From positions 1 through 46,874 of the IMG/VR virus record IMGVR_UViG_3300001460_000019: 46,874 bases of DNA; one strand, written 5' to 3'. The notes below the pieces were generated by a model. It saw only the letters and a list, made by a program, of their open reading frames with translations. It was not told the origin of the DNA and did not search any database. Positions 33,129 through 39,832 of this stretch are shown here, one piece after another. Numbering within the stretch: the stretch's first letter is position 1; each line of letters starts with the position of its first letter. The translations under genes were made by a program, and so were the position numbers. Source of the stretch: a virus.

Positions 33129-33156
33129 TTGACAGATATCTATATTGTGCTATACT
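33129..33156 (+). promoter_or_regulatory. Strong sigma70-type promoter, third copy of the class
   Basis: TTGACA (33129-33134), 16-bp spacer starting GATATC and containing CTATA, TG at 33148-33149, TATACT (33151-33156). It shares the TTGACAGAT and TGCTAT blocks with the promoters at 2777 and 7020. It drives the 33192 gene, with CGAGGT as ribosome site. Confidence 0.8.
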
Positions 33157-33191
33157 ATAGAAATATATAACTAATAAACGAGGTAAAATAA

Positions 33192-33467
33192 ATGAGTGAC
33201 GTTAAACAACATAGTGATTTACTAAAAAGCACTGAAGTTCAGATTGGTAAACACAAGTTTAAGGTAGAATTAGTACAAGATCCTACTACTAAACAAGCAA
33301 GTTATATCCTAGAAGGTAATAGACAGTCAAGATACGGATTGATTAGAAATACGCATCAACCTGAATTACTTTTTGCTTATAATCTTAAAGGTTATGATAA
33401 ACAGGCCAAAATCGCTGGATATACTTGGTTTACAGATAAAAACGGCAAACTTGAACCTGTAGGTTAA
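33192..33467 (+). CDS. Small hypothetical protein behind a strong promoter
   Basis: This 91-residue soluble protein has a basic beta-rich region (QIGKHKFKVELVQD, GYTWFTDKNGKLEPVG). By its promoter class it should be expressed with the moxR and VWA genes, probably early. It is a candidate host-takeover protein by expression only. No family is recognised. Confidence 0.65.
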   Translation: MSDVKQHSDLLKSTEVQIGKHKFKVELVQDPTTKQASYILEGNRQSRYGLIRNTHQPELLFAYNLKGYDKQAKIAGYTWFTDKNGKLEPVG

Positions 33468-33469
33468 CA

Positions 33470-33604
33470 TTGATTGATGCAATAAACACTTGGTGGGGAG
33501 AATGCATACTGCAATGCGGAATGGATCTAACTACTTTAGAAATTTATTTAATAATGGCATTTTCATTACCTATAATTGTATGGTTAATGGAAAGAAAAAA
33601 ATAA
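33470..33604 (+). CDS. Single-span membrane microprotein (TTG start)
   Basis: This 44-residue reading begins at a TTG 2 nt after the previous stop, with AGG six bases before. It has two Cys residues and Trp in the N-terminal half (NTWWGECILQC) and one membrane segment (LIMAFSLPIIVWL), and ends ERKK. The start is uncertain. ATG codons inside at 33521 and 33554 are alternatives. Confidence 0.4.
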   Translation: MIDAINTWWGECILQCGMDLTTLEIYLIMAFSLPIIVWLMERKK

Positions 33605-33614
33605 AATAAAATAA

Positions 33615-33914
33615 ATGATAAAAATGAAAATAAAAATAAAACAACTATTTGATAAACAAGCAAAAGGGTCATTAACTAGAACAATAATATTCACTATTGG
33701 CCATTTTATAATTGCGGCCACAATATTAAAACTATTAGATCCAGGCATAGAGCTTTGGGTAGCAATCACAGATGCAATAGTTGAACCTTTGGTTAATTCA
33801 GTTTGGTACTATCTATTAGACAGATGGTGGGTATCTCGTATTATAACTAAAAAGAAAAAAGTTAAAAAAAAAGTTAAAAGAGAAAGGTATGGCAAATGGC
33901 GAGGAAACGTATAA
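33615..33914 (+). CDS. DUF2061-like membrane protein
   Basis: This 99-residue protein has a basic N-terminus and two membrane segments (IIFTIGHFIIAATILKLL and a weaker AITDAIVEPLVNSVWYYLL). It has the Y-x-L-x-D-R-W-W ending typical of DUF2061 (YYLLDRWW versus Y-E-R-xW) and a Lys-rich tail. The function of the family is unknown. It overlaps the next gene by 19 nt. Confidence 0.6.
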   Translation: MIKMKIKIKQLFDKQAKGSLTRTIIFTIGHFIIAATILKLLDPGIELWVAITDAIVEPLVNSVWYYLLDRWWVSRIITKKKKVKKKVKRERYGKWRGNV

Positions 33915-34183
33915 CTAAAAAAGACGATCATATTAAATTAGATCCAGCATACGTTAAACATTCTGTTGCATCAAAACTTGACATGAAAGTTTGGTGGTTG
34001 GAAGAACTTGAAGGAGAAATACTTGAGTTTGCCAAATATGTCAAAAACCATTATGGTATCAAATACAATGATACTGCCAAAGCACATCTAAAAAGGATTG
34101 GCAAAACATCTCAAACATTGAGAATGACATCTGCTATGGCTTTGGGTGTTCTTGAAGATCTTCACAAGTATGAAGATAAGTAA
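33896..34183 (+). CDS. Small hypothetical protein
   Basis: This 95-residue helical soluble protein has a basic N-terminus (MARKRITKKDDH) and a Trp pair (KVWWLEELEGE). It overlaps the previous gene by 19 nt, and the next small gene starts inside its last codons. No motif is recognised. Confidence 0.55.
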   Translation: MARKRITKKDDHIKLDPAYVKHSVASKLDMKVWWLEELEGEILEFAKYVKNHYGIKYNDTAKAHLKRIGKTSQTLRMTSAMALGVLEDLHKYEDK

Positions 34184-34289
34184 TTTCATTAAAGAAGCAT
34201 TAAAAGATCTCTTATCTGATGCTTGGATTTATGTAGTTACTATAAGTATTATTATAATAACCTTATTAATATTTAATATTGGAATTTAG
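34170..34289 (+). CDS. Single-span membrane microprotein
   Basis: This 39-residue protein begins MKISNFIKEALKDLLSDAW and then has one hydrophobic span (VVTISIIIITLLIFNI). Its ATG lies 14 nt inside the previous gene, and the next ATG is directly after its TAG. This order (a chain of small membrane genes) supports expression. Confidence 0.45.
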   Translation: MKISNFIKEALKDLLSDAWIYVVTISIIIITLLIFNIGI

Positions 34290-34532
34290 ATGAATTATGA
34301 ATTTAACGACTATAGAAATAAAGATCCATATGATCCTCCAAAGTGGAGTCGATGGCAACCAGATAATCCTTTAAAATATCTATTAACAATTGTATTCTTT
34401 CTAATAGGCCTTCCATTTTTATTTGGATATCTGCTAACACCTTTAGGTACTGTGATGCAACTATTGTTTATTGATTGGTGGTTATACTTAAAAGAACAAG
34501 CAGGAAAGATCAATAAAGACGATTATAGGTAG
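34290..34532 (+). CDS. Small membrane protein
   Basis: This 80-residue protein has a hydrophilic N-terminal third rich in Asp, Pro and Trp, then two hydrophobic segments (LTIVFFLIGLPFLFGYLL and LGTVMQLLFIDWWLYL) and a charged tail. The ATG follows the preceding stop directly. The function is unknown. Confidence 0.55.
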   Translation: MNYEFNDYRNKDPYDPPKWSRWQPDNPLKYLLTIVFFLIGLPFLFGYLLTPLGTVMQLLFIDWWLYLKEQAGKINKDDYR

Positions 34533-34548
34533 TAAATACAGATATCTA

Positions 34549-34557
34549 TATAAATAC
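34549..34557 (+). promoter_or_regulatory. Exact T4 late promoter octamer
   Basis: TATAAATAC contains the complete T4 late consensus TATAAATA. It lies 20 nt before the ATG at 34578. This is the best single support for T4-type late transcription in the window. Confidence 0.65.
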
Positions 34558-34577
34558 AAAGTAAGATTGAGCAGTCT

Positions 34578-34778
34578 ATGAAAAAAAAGCAAACATACAT
34601 TATAGGTGATATTACACCTACTAAAAAAATAACCAAACCAAAGCAGAAGAAAAAACCTGTTAGAAACGTTCAGCCACAAGCATTTAAAACTAAAGAAGCA
34701 CCAATGATTAATAACGCCTTTGCTGAGGCATTTGCTAAAGCTGGATTAACATCAGATACTTTTAAAAAAAAATCTTAA
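34578..34778 (+). CDS. Small Lys-rich protein, late
   Basis: This 66-residue protein has a basic N-terminal half (TKKITKPKQKKKPVR) and a C-terminal Ala/Phe-rich helix (INNAFAEAFAKAGLTSDTF). It is expressed from a perfect late promoter, so it may be virion-associated or bind DNA. It converges on the radical SAM gene 34780 with one base between. Confidence 0.55.
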   Translation: MKKKQTYIIGDITPTKKITKPKQKKKPVRNVQPQAFKTKEAPMINNAFAEAFAKAGLTSDTFKKKS

Positions 34779-34779
34779 G

Positions 34780-35829
34780 TTATTTTTGATATTCTACTTT
34801 TGCTCTAGAGCCGTGCCCGCCACATTCTATCACACATCTTTTAATATATAAATTATGATCAGTATCCCACGAGTCTTCTAATACAGAATCATAGTATTCG
34901 TGACCTAGTATATTATCAATTGAGTTATGTCTTAGATCATTCCAGTTTTTTCCATATTGTTCTTCAATTTCAAACAACTTATCTCTGCCTTGTTTTTGTA
35001 CACTCGGTCTTATAGAATCATGATACATATCACCAATCCAACAACAAGGCCATAATTTCATGTCATGTGATATGTAAGCTCTTTGCTCATGTATTAATCT
35101 GCAACTGATATCTTTAAATTTTGTATTCTTTACTGTTTCTGATTCTATTTTCTTAGTTACATTAAATTTAACTTGAGCTTGTGAATGTTGAATTTCTTTT
35201 TTATTAGTTGTAATAGTTGTTTTATTAGTTTTCCATGGAGCCTTAATTTGATTTCTTGAAGATCTCCTTACTCTAAAATTAAATCCTAGCTCTTTTGCTA
35301 GTTGTCTTGCATTATCTATATCACTAGTATTATGATCAAACTCAATATAAGACCATGTCGCTCTGCCTTGCCCTTTTGAATATGCTGTAATATTTTTTAT
35401 AAGTTTATCCCAAATAACATTAACACGATACATATGATTTGTATCCTTGTAGCCATCTATATTAAAACCAACAACAAGTTTGTGATTGTATTTAAAACTT
35501 AACTGAGATAAATCATGCCAAAACTTTTCTGTTTGCATACCACCATTTGTATCTAACCAAACTTTAGAAGGATTATTTTCTAAAATATATTTGCAAATTA
35601 AAATTATATCTTTAGCCATTCCTGGATCACCATATACTCCAGAAAAACCAAATGCTCTATCTTTAATTGTGTTTGGTGGAAATATATGTTTAAATTGTGA
35701 CAACGAAATTTCTAACATCTTTAAGTCAGGGTGTGTATCTCCATTATGAGTACGTGAACATCCAGGACATCTAGCATTACACTTAGATGTTATTTCTATT
35801 TCATACTGTTTTATTTTTTCTAAATCCAT
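34780..35829 (-). CDS. Radical SAM/SPASM protein
   Basis: This 349-residue protein is a paralogue of the proteins at 4910 and 44126, with C17, C21 and C24 (CNARCPGC), a GVYGDPG segment, DGYKDTNHMYRVN, and C-terminal Cys (ISCRLIHE, WPCCWIG, KRCVIECG) for an auxiliary cluster. It is transcribed from a sigma70-type promoter that lies within the end of the adjacent gene and whose start would be about 2 nt before the ATG. The substrate is unknown. Confidence 0.85.
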   Translation of the reverse strand: MDLEKIKQYEIEITSKCNARCPGCSRTHNGDTHPDLKMLEISLSQFKHIFPPNTIKDRAFGFSGVYGDPGMAKDIILICKYILENNPSKVWLDTNGGMQTEKFWHDLSQLSFKYNHKLVVGFNIDGYKDTNHMYRVNVIWDKLIKNITAYSKGQGRATWSYIEFDHNTSDIDNARQLAKELGFNFRVRRSSRNQIKAPWKTNKTTITTNKKEIQHSQAQVKFNVTKKIESETVKNTKFKDISCRLIHEQRAYISHDMKLWPCCWIGDMYHDSIRPSVQKQGRDKLFEIEEQYGKNWNDLRHNSIDNILGHEYYDSVLEDSWDTDHNLYIKRCVIECGGHGSRAKVEYQK

Positions 35830-35837
35830 ATACTAAT

Positions 35838-35866
35838 ATTATAATCCTATTATAGATACTTGTCAA
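35838..35866 (-). promoter_or_regulatory. Promoter of the 34780 radical SAM gene, minus strand
   Basis: Minus-strand TTGACA (35861-35866), 17-bp spacer, TATAAT (35838-35843). This is a perfect pair of hexamers. The expected start near 35831 leaves almost no leader before the ATG at 35829. The promoter overlaps the end of the 35850 gene. Confidence 0.65.
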
Positions 35867-37010
35867 TATCGTATTTCCAGTACTTGTCAAGCCTTTTAGA
35901 TTTAATGTTATAATCAAATGCAGTTTTTGAAGAAACATTTTCTAACCAATATAGAATATGATCTCTTAAGTACGGTCTTTTTATATTTTGTAAATATTTT
36001 TTTATTTGGGTTTTTCTTTCTAAGTTATCATGCCAATCACAAATAGATAACTCTCCAGGGTGTTCAATACAATGAGCCTCAAATAATGAATGATCTTTAT
36101 CATGCATATCTTTATCCCAAAATGTATCTGCCCATTGTTCTAATTCGTGTAGATGAAAAACATTTATTTTTGTTATAACTGAACTAACACGTATTTTAAT
36201 GTTCTTCCATTCTCTTGCCCATAATCGATATTGTTTACATACTTTTTCAACATCTTGCCATGTGTATGGACCTGGACGTTGTTTCCAATTAATATCGCCA
36301 TACCCGTCAATACTTAAATTTATTTGTATAGACTTACATTTTTTCCAAACAGCCTGAACTTTTTTGTTTGGTAACATAGTTGCATTTGTATGATATATTA
36401 ATGATAGGTTAGGAATATCAACATCTTCTTGTGTAATCTTTTCTATAAATTGATCATGCTTTGGTTCCATTAATGGTTCTCCACCTACAAATTTTAAATA
36501 AGATAGTTTAGAAAAGTCAATATCATATAAATCCAATTGTGGAGTTTTTAAAACTTTTTTATGTGGCTCTACAATTTTACTATATGTACTACTAACACTA
36601 GAGCTACACATTCTACAACTTAAATTACATAAAATACTAAAAACACTATCTAGATAACGCATTTCAAAAAAATCTTTATCAAATAGGTTTCTTTGTTGTG
36701 ATTCTTTAATCCACTCTTTATCACGTTCAAGAGTCCACAGTCTAAAACTTTGACTTTTAGCACGTTCGTTATCAAAGCATTTTCTACATCCAGAAGTAGG
36801 TTTTTGTTCTAGCATGTTATTACGTACTTCTTGAAATCGAGGATGCTGTACTGCTTTTTCTAATCCACCATCTTCCAATTTTGGCCAACCTTTTCGATCA
36901 TTAAAATCCCAATTACAACAAGGTGTAACTACACCAAATTCGTTGATTTGTGCACCACTAAAAGGTAGGGTGCAGAAATACGTAGAGTTTGGAACATTTG
37001 CTTTTTTCAT
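35850..37010 (-). CDS. Twitch-domain radical SAM protein
   Basis: This 386-residue protein has N-terminal auxiliary Cys at C13, C31, C32, C75 and C78, followed by the radical SAM motif C128, C132 and C135 (CNLSCRMC) and a VGGEPLMEP segment. It is closest in layout to the proteins at 20487, 21731 and 39833. A late motif at 37051 lies upstream with a moderately long leader. It may share a substrate class with the other twitch enzymes. Confidence 0.85.
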   Translation of the reverse strand: MKKANVPNSTYFCTLPFSGAQINEFGVVTPCCNWDFNDRKGWPKLEDGGLEKAVQHPRFQEVRNNMLEQKPTSGCRKCFDNERAKSQSFRLWTLERDKEWIKESQQRNLFDKDFFEMRYLDSVFSILCNLSCRMCSSSVSSTYSKIVEPHKKVLKTPQLDLYDIDFSKLSYLKFVGGEPLMEPKHDQFIEKITQEDVDIPNLSLIYHTNATMLPNKKVQAVWKKCKSIQINLSIDGYGDINWKQRPGPYTWQDVEKVCKQYRLWAREWKNIKIRVSSVITKINVFHLHELEQWADTFWDKDMHDKDHSLFEAHCIEHPGELSICDWHDNLERKTQIKKYLQNIKRPYLRDHILYWLENVSSKTAFDYNIKSKRLDKYWKYDIDKYL

Positions 37011-37020
37011 ATAATTTCTC

Positions 37021-37049
37021 TTGACTATTGTATCATATTACAATATTAT
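37021..37049 (+). promoter_or_regulatory. Promoter of the 37074 small gene
   Basis: TTGACT (37021-37026), 17-bp spacer, TATTAT (37044-37049). It is divergent from the radical SAM gene and followed by AAAGGT before the ATG at 37074. Confidence 0.55.
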
Positions 37050-37050
37050 A

Positions 37051-37059
37051 GTATTTATT
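37051..37059 (-). promoter_or_regulatory. T4-like late promoter motif, minus strand
   Basis: Minus-strand AATAAATAC lies 40 nt before the ATG at 37010. It is interleaved with the plus-strand promoter at 37021. Confidence 0.5.
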
Positions 37060-37073
37060 GAAAGGTAATAATT

Positions 37074-37244
37074 ATGAAAGATCCAAAAGTTATTGAATTG
37101 GTAAAGAATTTTAAAGAAAACATAACTAAACTAAATTCTATATATCAAAAACTGGATACTCAAAATGTTTGGGTTGACCTGCAAAAAAAAGAAAAAGGCA
37201 GAGGCTGGGAAATAAGACATTTAGAGCAGAAAGTAAAGTACTAA
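37074..37244 (+). CDS. Small hypothetical protein
   Basis: This 56-residue Lys-rich helical protein begins MKDPKVIELVKNFKENITKL. It has a good promoter (37021) and ribosome site (AAAGG), and its stop is shared with the next late motif. No family is recognised. Confidence 0.55.
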   Translation: MKDPKVIELVKNFKENITKLNSIYQKLDTQNVWVDLQKKEKGRGWEIRHLEQKVKY

Positions 37245-37251
37245 TAAATAA
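37243..37251 (+). promoter_or_regulatory. T4-like late promoter motif before 37271
   Basis: AATAAATAA overlaps the stop of the previous gene and is followed by ATTGTAA and a strong AAGGAGG ribosome site. The sequence before lysozyme (41027) shares TAAATAAATTGTA. Confidence 0.5.
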
Positions 37252-37270
37252 ATTGTAACCAAGGAGGGTT

Positions 37271-37477
37271 ATGGCAAAAATGAGAACATACACGTTCTTT
37301 GAAGGCAATGAAGAGCCAAAAACTATAGAAGCATTAAGCTATAGACGAGCAGTAAAATCGTTTCAAGGCGGAAGTAAAAGTAAAATTGTCCGTGTGGAAT
37401 GGACAGCTAAAAAAGGTGGAGAATACGAAAAAGATCAATCTTTACCATTAGGCAGAAGTAAAAAACTAGGAAGATAA
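37271..37477 (+). CDS. Small basic phage protein
   Basis: This 68-residue protein has a beta-rich N-terminal half (RTYTFFEGNEEPKTIEALSY) and a basic C-terminus (GRSKKLGR). It has a perfect AAGGAGG ribosome site and a late promoter, so strong expression is expected. It sits before the flavodoxin gene. The function is unknown. Confidence 0.6.
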   Translation: MAKMRTYTFFEGNEEPKTIEALSYRRAVKSFQGGSKSKIVRVEWTAKKGGEYEKDQSLPLGRSKKLGR

Positions 37478-37482
37478 AATAA

Positions 37483-37926
37483 ATGACACAAGTAAACATA
37501 TTATGGGCATCGATGTTTGGCACAGCAGAAGATGTAGCCACCGATGTATTTGATAGTATATCAAAAGAATCAAGTGCCGACATTAAAATAAATGAAATGA
37601 ACGATATTGATATTGAATCGTTTAAAGATATGAAGAATGTAATGTTTATATCAAGCACTACAGGACAAGGTGACGTTCCTACAAACGGAGATGATTTTTT
37701 TAATAAACTATCAGAAGCTGAAGTAGATCTTAGTAATATGAACTATGCTATTTGTGGTTTAGGAGATAGCTCACACACTTATTTTTGTGGTGGCCCTAAG
37801 AAAATTGACAAACGTATGGTAGAACTTGGAGCAAATAAAGTAGCTGACAGTCATGAATGCGACGGTGACGATGACGGAGCACGTGAGTATTCAATAGCTA
37901 CAATACAAACACTAATAGGAAAATAA
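37483..37926 (+). CDS. Flavodoxin
   Basis: This 147-residue FMN-binding protein has SMFGTAEDVA (residues 10-19, the phosphate loop), SSTTGQGDVPTNGDDF (58-72) and GLGDSSHTYFCGG (92-104), which are the three FMN-contact loops and look most like MioC or the flavodoxin domain of CPR-type reductases. It shuttles electrons, which radical SAM enzymes require to reduce the 4Fe-4S cluster. With the reductase at 29218 it gives an NADPH-to-radical-SAM path encoded by the phage. It sits 5 nt after the preceding small gene. Confidence 0.85.
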   Translation: MTQVNILWASMFGTAEDVATDVFDSISKESSADIKINEMNDIDIESFKDMKNVMFISSTTGQGDVPTNGDDFFNKLSEAEVDLSNMNYAICGLGDSSHTYFCGGPKKIDKRMVELGANKVADSHECDGDDDGAREYSIATIQTLIGK

Positions 37927-37927
37927 A

Positions 37928-38200
37928 ATGGCATTAACAATTAATCAAGAAGAAAAGGCAAAACTTATTAGATTGTTTGACGAAGGCACACAGGTATTGC
38001 AAGAGTCAGATGATTTGAGAGCAGGTCTAAGAGATACAGTAAAACATATTGCAGAAGAGCTTGACGTTAAACCTACTGTATTAAACAAAGCAATTAAGAT
38101 TGCATATAAAAATAGTTTATCAGAAGAGAGAGATGCATTTGATGATATTGAGATGATACTTGATACAATCAAACGTGGTGGAGCTCATAAGGAAGAATAA
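37928..38200 (+). CDS. dsbA: DsbA-like late transcription DNA-binding protein
   Basis: This 90-residue helical protein has a basic and acidic pattern (LRDTVKHIAEELDVKPTVLN) and a C-terminal IEMILDTIKRG that aligns by eye with T4 DsbA, a double-stranded DNA-binding protein that aids late promoter function. It supports the late-motif reading of this genome. It overlaps the next gene by 1 nt. It is not the thiol oxidoreductase also called DsbA. Confidence 0.7.
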   Translation: MALTINQEEKAKLIRLFDEGTQVLQESDDLRAGLRDTVKHIAEELDVKPTVLNKAIKIAYKNSLSEERDAFDDIEMILDTIKRGGAHKEE

Positions 38201-38361
38201 TGTCTTGGGGATCCTGGTTTACCATCCCACCACCATTGAGTGATAGTAAGAAAAAGCAATGGGAAGATATACCTAATAAAGTTTTTTGGGCTAAGATAAC
38301 ATTTTTACTTTTTATAAACGCAATGATAGGATTATTAATTTATCTAATAATAAATATGTAG
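38200..38361 (+). CDS. Single-span membrane protein, small
   Basis: This 53-residue protein begins MSWGSWFTIPPPLSDSKKKQ and ends with a membrane span (ITFLLFINAMIGLLIYLII). The ATG shares a base with the stop of the DsbA-like gene. The function is unknown. Confidence 0.5.
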   Translation: MSWGSWFTIPPPLSDSKKKQWEDIPNKVFWAKITFLLFINAMIGLLIYLIINM

Positions 38362-38362
38362 T

Positions 38363-38953
38363 ATGCATACAAACTTTTATAAAGACCCAGATATTAGTTT
38401 TGATATAACAAAGTTACAATCAGCACTAACAGAAGTAGATAAACGAGTTGCTAGGCAATCACCATTAGGTGAAAGAGATATAAATGCAATTTGTCTTACA
38501 CAAATACCAGGAGATCCAAATTCTATTACAGGTGGAAACGTTAGAGGATTATTTTGGACTAGACCAGATCATACAGGTGTTGAAGTAACAAGAGAAGCAA
38601 TAATTGATGAAACACAATATTCTGAATTTGTAAATTTATTTGAAGATACATATTTTAAAGAAGTTTATACTACATTAACAAACAAATACAAACTAGGCAG
38701 AATTAGACTTTTATGGAAGTTGCCAAGAACAACATTAAGCTGGCATAGAGATCCAGAACCAAGATTACATATTCCAATTGTTACCAACCCCGGAGCTCGA
38801 ATGTGCATTGATACAGAAGTCAGACACATGCCTGCAGATGGATCAGTCTGGATTACAGACAACACACGATATCATAATGCATTTAATGGTGGCGAAGAGG
38901 ACAGAGTCCATCTAGTGGCCACAGTATTAGATACTTCACCAATTACACCATAA
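38363..38953 (+). CDS. 2OG-Fe(II) oxygenase, aspartyl/asparaginyl hydroxylase-like
   Basis: This 196-residue protein has LSWHRDPEPRLHIPI with H128 and D130, YHNAFNGGEEDRVHLV with H171 and R181, which is the full triad and 2OG-binding Arg. It is the most conventional member of the nine in the window. It starts 1 nt after the preceding stop. Confidence 0.8.
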   Translation: MHTNFYKDPDISFDITKLQSALTEVDKRVARQSPLGERDINAICLTQIPGDPNSITGGNVRGLFWTRPDHTGVEVTREAIIDETQYSEFVNLFEDTYFKEVYTTLTNKYKLGRIRLLWKLPRTTLSWHRDPEPRLHIPIVTNPGARMCIDTEVRHMPADGSVWITDNTRYHNAFNGGEEDRVHLVATVLDTSPITP

Positions 38954-38957
38954 ATAC
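38949..38957 (+). promoter_or_regulatory. T4-like late promoter motif
   Basis: CATAAATAC overlaps the end of the oxygenase gene and lies 52 nt before the GNAT ATG at 39010. It may drive the tRNA region late. Confidence 0.45.
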
Positions 38958-38976
38958 AACAATCGTAAACATGTAC

Positions 38977-39004
38977 TTGACAAAAACTTAAAAGAAAGTA
39001 TTAT
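38977..39004 (+). promoter_or_regulatory. Promoter of the GNAT gene and possibly the tRNAs
   Basis: TTGACA (38977-38982), 16-bp spacer, TATTAT (38999-39004). The -10 ends 5 nt before the ATG at 39010, so the transcript would begin at or within the start codon. Confidence 0.55.
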
Positions 39005-39009
39005 ACAGT

Positions 39010-39516
39010 ATGGACGTTTTAAATAAAATTTTAGATAAATTTGAATGGTTAAAAAAAGTTAAGTTAGTAGAACTTAACGAAGTTGACACATCTGAAGATC
39101 CAGTAAGACCAGAACTGGACAATTGGTTTAGACAACAATATGGTAGAAAAATATATGGCCTTCAAGACAATGATGAAATAGTTGCTGTGATGTGTTTTGC
39201 ATTCACCAATGAAGTACCAGCGTCAGTACAAGAATTAGATACCATGAGTAAAGTTGCACACATGGAAGCCATACACAGAGCAGGAGTACAAGGACGTATT
39301 GCTATTGCATATACTGTTTGGAGTCGTAAACGTGGAGGCGGACAAAAGATAGTAGATGAAGTATATAAAATGATTAAGAAATCAAATCATTTAACTAGAT
39401 TAATTACCTTGTCACCAATGACAGAAATGGCAAGAAAATTTCATACAAAGAACGGTGCTAAAGAGTTACGAGTAAATAAGAATACCGTTAACTTTGAATA
39501 TGATATGGGCGATTAG
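39010..39516 (+). CDS. GNAT-like acetyltransferase
   Basis: This 168-residue protein has a GNAT-like arrangement: beta strands with NDEIVAVMCFAFTNE, RIAIAYTVWSRKRGGGQKIVDE (the RxxGxG/A-like acyl-CoA loop) and an LSPMTEMARKFHTKNGAKEL tail. Unusually, its last three codons and stop (39507-39516) are the first 10 nt of the tRNA-Ile gene. No ribosome site is present and the promoter is adjacent, suggesting a leaderless mRNA. The acceptor substrate is unknown. Confidence 0.65.
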   Translation: MDVLNKILDKFEWLKKVKLVELNEVDTSEDPVRPELDNWFRQQYGRKIYGLQDNDEIVAVMCFAFTNEVPASVQELDTMSKVAHMEAIHRAGVQGRIAIAYTVWSRKRGGGQKIVDEVYKMIKKSNHLTRLITLSPMTEMARKFHTKNGAKELRVNKNTVNFEYDMGD

Positions 39517-39583
39517 CTCAGTTGGTTAGAGCACTGTGTTGATAACGCAGGGGTCGGAAGTTCGAGTCTTCCATCGCCTACCA
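39507..39583 (+). tRNA. tRNA-Ile (anticodon GAT)
   Basis: The acceptor GGGCGAT pairs with ATCGCCT (one G-T), with CTGTG/CGCAG anticodon stem, anticodon loop TTGATAA, GGAAG/CTTCC T stem and encoded CCA. The first 10 nt overlap the end of the GNAT gene. Confidence 0.9.
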
Positions 39584-39586
39584 CAT

Positions 39587-39663
39587 GGCAGTGTAGCTCA
39601 GTTGGTTAGAGCATCCGACTCATATTCGGAAGGTCGGTAGTTCGAATCTACCCACTGCTACCA
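39587..39663 (+). tRNA. tRNA with CAT anticodon (Met, or Ile2 if lysidine-modified)
   Basis: The acceptor GGCAGTG pairs with CACTGCT. The anticodon stem is TCCGA/TCGGA, the loop is CTCATAT with anticodon CAT, the T stem is GGTAG/CTACC, and CCA is encoded. If the C is converted to lysidine by host TilS it reads ATA, which the genome uses heavily. Confidence 0.9.
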
Positions 39664-39664
39664 T

Positions 39665-39739
39665 TGGGGTATAGCCAAGCGGTAAGGCATCGGTTTTTGG
39701 TACCGACATTCGGTGGTTCGAATCCATCTACCCCAGCCA
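39665..39739 (+). tRNA. tRNA-Gln (anticodon TTG)
   Basis: The acceptor TGGGGTA pairs with TACCCCA. The anticodon stem is TCGGT/ACCGA, the loop is TTTTGGT with TTG, the T stem is GGTGG/CCATC, and CCA is encoded. It reads CAA, the main Gln codon here. Confidence 0.9.
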
Positions 39740-39742
39740 AGA

Positions 39743-39819
39743 CTGCCCGTAGCTCAGTTGGATAGAGCGTCAGTTTGCGGAACTGAAGGTCGCAAGTTCG
39801 AATCTTGCCGGGCAGGCCA
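39743..39819 (+). tRNA. tRNA-Arg (anticodon GCG)
   Basis: The acceptor CTGCCCG pairs with CGGGCAG. The anticodon stem is TCAGT/ACTGA, the loop is TTGCGGA with GCG, the T stem is GCAAG/CTTGC, and CCA is encoded. GCG is an uncommon bacterial Arg anticodon (usually ACG, edited to ICG). It reads CGC and CGT. Confidence 0.85.
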
Positions 39820-39827
39820 ATAAATAC
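39819..39827 (+). promoter_or_regulatory. T4-like late promoter motif just after the tRNA block
   Basis: AATAAATAC begins at the last A of the tRNA-Arg CCA and ends 5 nt before the ATG at 39833. Transcription would begin at the start codon. Confidence 0.55.
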
Positions 39828-39832
39828 ATTAT

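Noticed and set aside
37928-38200. Thiol-disulphide oxidoreductase DsbA
   Set aside because: The protein has no CxxC and matches the phage DNA-binding protein of the same name instead.
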